From positions 12,817 to 76,816 of the forward strand of contig CAXTVM010000011.1 in NCBI GenBank assembly GCA_964247725.1: a stretch of 64,000 nucleotides of DNA, read 5' to 3'. This DNA comes from Lichenicola sp964247725. Its GTDB lineage: Bacteria > Pseudomonadota > Alphaproteobacteria > Acetobacterales > Acetobacteraceae. Every line of letters starts with the position of its first letter. Position 1 is the stretch's first letter. A model generated the notes under the pieces. It had not been told where the DNA came from and ran no database searches. It saw only the letters and a program-made list of their open reading frames with translations. Made by a program: the position numbers and the translations under genes. This document shows, piece by piece, positions 8,369 to 16,900 of this stretch.

Positions 8369-10356
8369 ATGAGCGTATCTTATAACAATTATCTTATAAC
8401 GTTGCTTGAGGGTCGACGCCGTAGTCGGCGGCGGCTCCGGACGGCCGAGGAAGGATCATCGATCTCGCGTTGGCAGACCCTCGCCTGCGGAACGATGCTG
8501 GGCGGGCTGGCGCTCGCCGGCGCGCCGGCGCCGTCGCGGGCACAGGCCGTGGATGCCGGACCGGCGACCGGCATCGGCACGCAGGCACCGGCGACGCCAG
8601 GCGAGCGGACGACCGACCGCATCGACGCCGCCTCGGGCATCGAGCAGGTCGACGTGCGCCTGGACCGCGCCCGCAGCGCGCTCGAGCCCGACCTCGGCGC
8701 CACCGTCTACCGCTTCGGCCGGGGCAGCCTCGAGACGCTGCCGCAGGGCGACAACGCGCCGCTGAACCAGGTGCTGCTGCAGGCGCCCGGCGTGGCGCAG
8801 GATTCCTACGGCCAGATCCACGTGCGCGGCGACCACAACGAGATCCAGTTCCGGCTCGACGGGGTGCAGCTGCCCGAGGGGCTGTCGGTGTTCGGCCAGG
8901 CGCTGGAGACCCGGTTCGCGCACTCGCTGTCGCTGATCACCGGCGCGCTGCCGGCGCAGTACGGCTTCGACACCGCCGCCGTGATCGACATCACCACCAA
9001 GGGCGGCATCACCGATCCCGGCGGCGAGATCTCGATCTACGGTGGCGAGCGCGACTATTTCCAGCCCTCGTTCTCGTATGGCGGCCACGCCGGCAACATC
9101 GACTACTTCGTCACCGGCGACTTTCTGCACGACCGGGTCGGCATCGAGAACTCGGCGGGCGCCACGAACGGGATCCACGACCTCAGCAACCAGACCCACG
9201 GCATCGCCCACATCGCCTGGACGGTCGATGCCGACACCCGGATCAGCCTGCTCGCCGGCGCCTCCAACGCGTTCTTCGAGCTGCCGAACAACCCGGGCCA
9301 GACGCCCTCGCTCGGGCTCTCGGTGAACGGCGTCAGCGACTTCAACAGCAGCGACCTCACCGAGCACCAGCGCGAGATCACCGATTTCGGCATCCTCTCG
9401 TATCAGGAGGAGATCGGCACGCTCGACCTGCAGACCTCGGCCTTCACCCGCTACAGCAGCCTCTGTTACACCCCCGATCCGCTCGGCGACCTGCTGTTCG
9501 ACGGCGTGTCGCAGACGGCGGCCCGATCGGTGCTGTCGACCGGAACCCAGACCAACTCCAGCTTGCACGTCAGCGACACGCCCACCATCCCCGCCGGCAC
9601 CCAGATCATCGGCGAGCGGCTGGTCTCCAGCACCAGCTCGGTGGTGCTGCCGGCCGATGGCGGCGGCGACGACAGCACTGACGGCGCCGGACAGGCGGCG
9701 ACCGTGCAGCCGGACGGCGGCGCCGGCGGTGCGACGTCGACCGCGCCGTTCACGATCGACGACGGCCAGGGCAAGACCGGTGGCCTCTACGGCGTCTACC
9801 TGCAGGACGAGTGGCGCATCCTGCCCCGCGTCACGCTGAACTACGGCGCCCGCTTCGACGTCATCGACGAACACACGCACGAGAACCAGTTCAGTCCCCG
9901 CGTCGACGTGGTGTGGCAGCCGACGCCGAGCACGACCATGCATGGGGGATACTCGCGCTACTTCGTGCCGCCGCCGTTCGAATTGGTGGGCAGCCGGGAC
10001 ATCAACCTGTTCAACGGCACCTCCGGCGCGACCGAGGCCACGCAGGACGGCATCGTCCGGGCCGAGCGCGACAACTACTACGACGGCGGCATCAGCCAGG
10101 TCGTCCTGCCCGGGCTGACGGCGAGCTTCGACGCCTACTACAAGAGGCCGAGAACCTGATCGACGAGGGGCAGTTCGGCGCGCCGATCATCCTGTCGGCC
10201 TTCAACCATGCGCACGGCGAGGACCGGGGCTACGAGCTCAGCGCCACCTACGACCGCGGCCCGCTCTCGCTCTACGCCAACGTCGCCCGCTTGCGCGCGG
10301 TGGGCAAGGACATCGTCTCGTCGCAGTTCAACTTCTCCGCCGCCGACCTCCCCTAA
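8369..10356 (+). pseudogene. Decayed TonB-dependent outer-membrane receptor (probably ZnuD-like zinc receptor)
   Basis: TonB receptor with a signal peptide (MLGGLALAGAPAPSRAQA region), a plug domain (NQVLLQAPGVAQDSYGQIHV, RGDHNEIQFRLDGVQ) and a long beta-barrel. Three lesions are visible. A strong ribosome-binding site GAGGAAGGA at 8447-8455 faces ATC at 8462 where ATG would be expected. One base is missing at about 10145, so the frame ends at 10159, while the receptor sequence (NLIDEGQFGAPIILS and onward) continues in another frame. The coding sequence then stops abruptly at about 10355, well short of the last barrel strands. The zinc role is inferred from zur/znu neighbours and the GTTATAA sites at its 5' end. 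The nominal ATG at 8369 lies upstream of those sites and is unlikely to be the original start. Confidence 0.8.
8380..8402 (+). promoter_or_regulatory. Candidate tandem Zur sites before the TonB receptor
   Basis: TTATAAC occurs twice, 14 bp apart (8380-8386 and 8394-8400). Both are the reverse complement of the GTTATAA half-site found upstream of znuA. This places the receptor in the same putative zinc regulon. AT-rich composition contrasts with the surrounding GC-rich DNA. Confidence 0.5.
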
Positions 10357-10359
10357 CGT

Positions 10360-10674
10360 CTCGCGGCACTTCATCTGGACCCCGGCCGCCACGGCCAGGC
10401 CGAGGACCAGCGCCTTCCAGACCGCGCCGAGATAGGCGCCCGCATAGGCGAGCCCGGCCTGCCATCCGACGCCGGCCTGCCGGCCCAGGCCGACGCCGGC
10501 CTGCCGGCCCAGGATCGAGCTGCCGATGCCATGATGCGCCGCGGCGCCAAGGGCCCGGTCCAGCGACGGGTGCCACTTCACCACGTAGAGGCCGACGACC
10601 AGGATCGCGGCGAACGCCAGCACCGGCAGCAGCGGCGGCCGTGTCGGGACGGCGGCGATCGGTGCTCGCGTCAC
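10360..10674 (-). pseudogene. Truncated YraQ/UPF0718-type permease remnant
   Basis: Reading from a GTG at 10674 (AGGAG about 10 nt upstream) the frame gives VLAFAAILVVGLYVVKWHPS, then GLAYAGAYLGAVWKALVLGL and AAGVQ, typical of one repeat of the YraQ/permease family. Homology ends after AAGVQ (about 10375), exactly where the oppositely oriented TonB receptor sequence also ends. The rest of the permease is missing. The frame itself continues into antisense receptor sequence and has no family character there. A 24-bp tandem duplication adds GRQAGVGL to the remnant. Confidence 0.65.
10468..10513. repeat. 24-bp tandem duplication inside the permease remnant
   Basis: The unit beginning GACGCCGGCCTGCCGGCCCA at 10468 is repeated in full from 10492. 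It adds eight residues (GRQAGVGL) to the permease frame between GSSILGRQAG and WQAGLAYAG. Confidence 0.85.
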
Positions 10675-10754
10675 GCGACGATGTCTCCTCGGCGCCCGGG
10701 ATCCGGGGTGGGGCGCACCGGACACCGCATCGCCCCGCCGGTCAAATCGCATGT

Positions 10755-10920
10755 GAGGAGAAGGCCAGGGCGCTGCCCTGGACCCGTTGGGGCCGCGGGC
10801 CCCAAACCCCGATTCGTCAGGAGATGATCCCAGCTTGGAGGTATATCCTTAACGAATCGGGGTCTGGGGCCTGCGGCCCCAGTGGGGTCCAGGGGCAAAG
10901 CCCCTGGCCTTCTTCCTCAT
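10755..10920. repeat. Bipartite palindromic intergenic element, family 1, copy 4 (long form)
   Basis: CCAGGGCGCTGCCCTGG hairpin, GGGGCCGCGGGCCCC, core CCCGATTCGTCAGGAGATG, then CCTTAACGAATCGGGG and CCAGGGGCAAAGCCCCTGG. Sits between the permease remnant and the 3' end of the giant glycosidase gene, occupying nearly the whole gap. Confidence 0.9.
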
Positions 10921-10941
10921 GCGATCGCCATGGATGCCCGG

Positions 10942-13900
10942 CTACCAGCCGATGCCGAACGCCATGTGCTCCGGCTTCGAAGACTGGATCGTCGAGCTCT
11001 GGTTGTTCACGTCGTCGTAGGCGAAGCCGTAGGCCAGGCCGCCGACGCTGTGGTTGTGCCAGAAGTGGGCGTAGCCGTTCTCCGGCTCCTGCGCGTAGTA
11101 GTCGGCCGGCACGGTCCAGGCGGAATATTGCTGCATGACGTGGCGGTTGAAGGCGGCGCACAGCTGCGTCTCCAGCGCCAGCTCGATGCTGTTCCCGTTC
11201 GCCAGCGTGTTGTTGCAGTAGATGACGTCCTGCGTGCTGGGCGGGCCCTGGATCGTGTAGGGGCCGCCGATCACCGCGCCGGCCGGGTTGATCTCGTTGA
11301 AGACGAACTGGGTCGGCGTGGTCGTGCCGGAGAAGGTGCGCGAGTTGTTGTAGAGCCCGATGACCAGCGGGGTCTGGCTGTAGAGGCTCCAGATCTGGGC
11401 GATGTAGGCGTCGAAGTAGGTCGCGTTCGCCTGCCCGCCGACGAAGCTGCTGTGTCCGGGCGAGTAGATGCGCAGCGGCGAGACCTGCGTCGCGTGGAAC
11501 GCGGCCGGCGTCTCCTGGACGAACTCCTGGTCGATGCTGGCGATCGACTCGTTGATGCCGGTCTGCATGTGGAAGGTCTCGCCCGCACCCCATACGTCGA
11601 GCAGCAGCGGCAGGCCGAACTCGTCCACCTGCGTCGTGTTGATGTAGATCCCGCCGTTCTCGTAAGTGAACTCGTACCAGTCGAAGTGGACGCTGGCGTT
11701 GGCATCGGTGGCGTTCAGCGGGTTCGGCCCGGCATAGGATATGTTGCCGTTCGAGTCCGACAGGATCTTCAGGAACACCGGGTTGCCGAGCGAGATGAAG
11801 ATGCGGCCGGAGTACATCGGCGGCAGCTTCAGCGTCTTGCTCTGCGCCAGCGTGAACGAGTAGTTCGGGTAGCCCTGGCCGCCGGCGGTGAGATGGCCCG
11901 GCGCGGTGTTGTCGGCGACGGCGGCCGCCGTGACCGTGCCGTCGGCCCGCGCCCACGACAGGGCGCCGGTGGCGGGATCGTTGCCGATCACCGTGACGTA
12001 GACCGCCCCGTCCGGATAGGCCCCGTTGGTGTTGTTGTTGAGGTCGGTCGCGATGTAGCCGGGCGTCACCGTGTAGGACGGGCTCGCGTTGACCGTGAGG
12101 GTGACGGCGGGCGGCGTGGTGGTCCCGCCCGCGTTGCCGACCGCGACGCTGAAGGTCGCAAGGTTGTCGGCGGCCGTGGTGCCCGGCGTCGAATAGCTGG
12201 CGCTGGTGGCGCCCGGGATGAGGGTCCCGTTCTTGAACCACTGGTAGGTCAGCGGGGCGGCGCCGGTGGCGGCGACCGCGAACTGCGCGGTCCGGCCGAT
12301 GACCGCCGTGGTGGCGACCGGCGCGCTGGTGATCGCCGGGGCGCCGCTGCCCGAGCCGCCACCGCCGCCGCCACCGCCGGAGCCGCCGCCAGAGCCGCCA
12401 CCGCCGCCGGAACCGCCGCCGCCCGAACCGCCACCCGAACCGGACGAGCCGGTCGGGCTCAGGATCTCGATGCCGCTGATCGTCGGCTGGTCGACGCCGT
12501 TCCCGCGGTTCAGCAGGATGGTGATGTCGCCGTTCGCATCGGCGATCGCGGTCTCGTTCTCGACCAGGGCGGTGTTCCGGGCTCCGGCGGCCTGGACGAT
12601 GTCGAGGCCCGGGATGGCCACGGTGCCGTTGATCGACACGTCGAACACGCGCTGGCCGGGCTTCGACCAGTAGAACTCGGCGAAGTGCAGCCGGACCGGA
12701 TAGGTCGATCCGCTCGCCAGCCCGCCGATGACGTAGGTGACGACGGCGCCCTGGCGCGAGCTCTGATAGACCCCGGCCGGGGCGGCGTTGGCGACGCCGG
12801 CGGTCGTGGCGGGACCGTCGGTGTCGGCGACGACGCTGCCGCCGGTGAAGTCGGCGTCGGGGGAGAAGCCGTTGTACCAGGCGCTGGAGCCGGCCGCGAT
12901 GGCCGCCACGTCGACCGGCGCGGTGACGCTCAGCACGGCGAGGTTGCTGGTGATCGGCTCCCCGGACGCCGCGGTGACGACCACTTGGTAGGCGTCGCCG
13001 TTGTTGGCAGCGAGCAGGGTCGGCGTGGTGTAGCTGGCCGCGGTGGCGCCGGCGACCGGCTTGCCGTTGCGAGACCACTGGTAGGCGAACGGTGCGTCGC
13101 CGCTGGACGCGACCGAGAAGCTGGCGGCGCCGCCGACGACTGCGGCGGCCGCCGCTGGCTGCGCCGTGATGGTGGGCGTGCTGCCGGTGCCGGGCTGGAC
13201 GATCTCGAGCCCGCTCAGCTTGGGCTGGTCGACCGGGCCGCTGGTGAAGCCGACCGTGATCCGGCCGCCGGCGTCGGCCTGAGCGGTGAAGCTCTCCACC
13301 AGCGCCGCGTCGGGCGCGCCCGCCGCAGCGACGATGTCGAAGTTGGACAGCACCGGCACCGCGTTGACCGCGACGTTGAAGATCCGCTGGCCGGCCTGGT
13401 GGAAGTAGATCTCGGCGAAGTGCAGGCGCAGCGTGTAGGTGGCGCCGGGGGTGAGGCTGCCGATCGTGTAGGTCATCGCGCCGGCGCGCTCGGACTGGTA
13501 GACCGACGCCGCCGCTGCGTCCGCGACCGCGGCGGTGGCGATCGCAACCGGGCCGGCATTGTAGGTGCCGCCGCCGCTATAGCCGGTGTCGGCCCCGAAG
13601 CCGCCCGCCCCGGCGGTGGTGCCGGCGGCGATCGCCACCAGGTCGTTGCCCGGTGCCGGCGTCGGAGCCGTCGGCGGAGTCGGCGGGGGCGTGGGCGCGG
13701 TGCCGGTGGTCGACAGCGTGAGCGCCACGGTGTTGCTCTGCACGGAGAGCCCGTTCGCCCCGGTGACGACGACGTAGAACAGCGCCCCGTTGTCGGCGGA
13801 CGTCGCCGCCGCCGTCGTGAAGCGGGCCGCGGTCGCCCCGCCGATCGCGGTGCCGCCCTCGTACCACTGGTAGGCGAACGGCGCGGTGCCGGCGGCGGTG

Positions 13901-16900
13901 ACGCTGAAGGTCGCGGTCTGGCCCGGGGCCACCGTCTGCGGCGTCGGCTGGTTCGTGATGGTGGTGGCGGCTCCCGGCTGCACCACAAGCGGCGCATTGG
14001 CGCTGGTGGTGGTGAGCCCGGTCGGGCCGGTCAGCACGACGCTGAAGGTGGCGCCGTTGTCGGCCGCGGCCGCGGCCGCGGTGGTATAGGTCGCGTTGGT
14101 GGCGCCGACGATCGGGGTGCCGTTCTCGTACCATTGGTAGGCGATCGGCGCGGTGCCCTGCGCCACCACCGCGAAGGTAGCGGCGCTGCCGACCGCCACG
14201 GTCTGGCCGGAGGGCTGCGTCGTGATCGTGGGGGCCGGGATCGAGGCTGGCGTGCCCGAGACGCACAGGGCGGCGCCGGGGAAGTTGTCGGTGACCGCGA
14301 AGCTGGTCTGACCCGCCGAGTTGGCGATGTAGGCGTAGGCGCTGTTGCCCGGGTAGGGCGTAGTCGTCCACGTGCTCCAGGAGTTCGGGAACGAGCACTG
14401 CGCATCGCTCGCAGCCCCAATGCCGGCCGCTTCCGCGAGCGTCGGCAGGCGCATGCCGAGGCTCTGGCAGTAGGACGCCGCCAGCGGCTGGGTCAGCTGC
14501 GATCCCGCCGCCGTCAGGGTGTAGGAGGCCCTGGACCAGGTGAGATTGGTCAGGTTGTCGAGCACCGTGGCGTTGCCGGCCAGCACCGTGAAGCGCTCGC
14601 CCGCCCCGCCGCACTGCGCGGCGTCGTAGAGCTGGAACTCGTTGATCGAGTAGCCGTACTGCGAGCCCCGCTTCACGCCCTGCATGCGGACGTAGCGGCC
14701 CCGCACGGTCGGGAACGCCAGCGTGTCGATGCCGCCGACGCCGGCGTTGTCGGTGGTCGCGGTCTGCCAGGTCGCGTTGTCGTTGGAGTACTCGATGACG
14801 TACTGCGCCCCGTAGGCGGGATCCCAGGAGATCACGGCGCGGTTGAAGCTTTGCACCGAGCCGAGATCGACCTCGAACCAGTCCGCGTCGTTGCCGCCGG
14901 CGGACGCCCAGCGCGTGCCCTGGCTGCCGTCGACGGCCAGCGCCGGCGCCAGGCCGATCGGGTCCTGCGTGCTGCTGGCGGTCGCGACCGCGTGCAGCGC
15001 CAGGTTGGCGCCGGGCGGTGCGATGGTCAGGATCGCGGACGCGCTGGTGGCGGTCCCGGCGACGTTGCTGGCGGTCGCGAGGTAGGTGGCGGCATCGGTC
15101 GCCTGTACGGCGGCGATGGTGAGGGTGGGCGCGGTGGCGCCGGTGATCGGCACGCGGTTCCTGAACCACTGGTAGGCGAGCGGCGCCGAGCCGGTCGCCG
15201 CCACCTTGAAGCTGGCGGGCTGGTTCAGCGGCGCCGACAGGCTGGACGGGTTCTGCGCGATGGCCGGCGCCACCGCCGCGCCGACGGTGAGCGCCGCCTG
15301 GGTCGAGGTCGCATGGTCGACCGGGTTGCTGACGACGACGCTGTACTGGCTGCCGTTGTCGGCGGACCCGAGCGGTGCGGTGACGTAGCTGGCGGCGGTG
15401 GCGCCGGCGATCGGGGTGTTGTTCACGTACCACTGGTAGGCGAGCGTGGGCGATCCGACGGCGGCCACGCTGAACTGCGCGGTGGCCCCCACCGTCAGGG
15501 TCTGCGGCTGCGGCTCCGCCGTGATCTGCGGGGCGGCGGCGGCCACGACCGTGAGCGACGCCGCGGCGGAGGTGGTGCTGCGCCCCTGCGGGTCGGTCAC
15601 CACCACCGAGTAGCCGGCGCCGTTCAGCCCGAGCGTGGTCGCCGCGGTCTGGTAGCTGGCGCCGGTGGCGCCCGCGATCGCCGAGCCGTTCAGCTGCCAC
15701 TGGAAGGAGAGCGGCGTGGCCCCGGTGGCGGTCACCGAGAACTGCGCGCCCTGGCCGGCGGTGACCGCCTGGGCCAGCGGCGGGACGATGATCGACGGCG
15801 GGCCGGCCACCGTCGCCGTGCCCTGGATCGGGCCGATCGCATAGGTCGCGTTGCCGTTGCGGAGCCCGGGCGAAACCGCCGTGACCGTGACCGTTCCGGT
15901 CTGGAACTGGCTGCGCAGGGCGATCTTGGTCAGGCCGCCCTCGGCGGCGAGCTCCGGGTCGCCCGGCGAATGGTAGGTGATGGGCTGGCCGGCGGTCACG
16001 TACTGCTCGGAGCCGCCGACATAGGTGGCGGGCCCGCTCACCGAGAAGGTGATGGCGTTGGACGCGGTCGGCACCACGACGCCGTTGGCGTCCACCACCT
16101 TGGCGACGACGAAGGTGGCGTCGGAGCCGTTGGCGGTCACCGCGAAGGTGGTGCCGTCCGGCTTCACGACGTCCGGCACCACGTCGAGCTCGACGTGGTC
16201 GGCAGCGCCCGCGGTCTGCCGCATGTCGGTGGCGGCGACGTTGCCGAACTGGTCGATGCACTCGGCGGCGACGGTGCCGGCCTGCCAGGCGACGTTCCAG
16301 TGCACCTGGAACGGCATCAGCGTGGTGCTCTGGGTGAGGTTCGACTGCGCGTTGGAGCTCCAGGGGTTGGGCACCTGATCCATGCCCTGCGGCACGCCGT
16401 TGATCAGCAGCCGGACCGCGGGGCAGTTGCTGAACGCGTTGACCTGGATCGCGCCGGAGCGGTTCCAGTGATGCGCCAGATGGACCACCGGCTTGATCGA
16501 GTACGGCGTCCAGGCCGCCTCGTAGATGTAGTAGAGCAGCTTCGGGAACCGGTTCATGTCGGTCATCGAGGCGCCGAGCGAGCGCACGTTGGGCTCGGTC
16601 ACGCCCTCGACGAAGTTCGACACCTCGCCGGGCGAGTCCGAGAAGTACCACTGCGCGATGCCGAACGCGCCGGCCTGGCGCGACTGCCGCAGGTTGTCGA
16701 GGAACGGGGCCGCGAACGCCAGCTCGGAGTCCCAGGCCTGTCGCGCGGTGCCGGTGCCCCAGTATTCCGAGCCCCAGGCCGGGTTGTTCGGGAACTCCTG
16801 CTTCGTCAGCGCCTCGCAGCCCTCGAGCGTGCAGCCGAGGATGTCGCCGTTGGCCGGATTGGGCGTGCGGTCGGCCTGGAGGCGGGTGTTGATCGGATCC

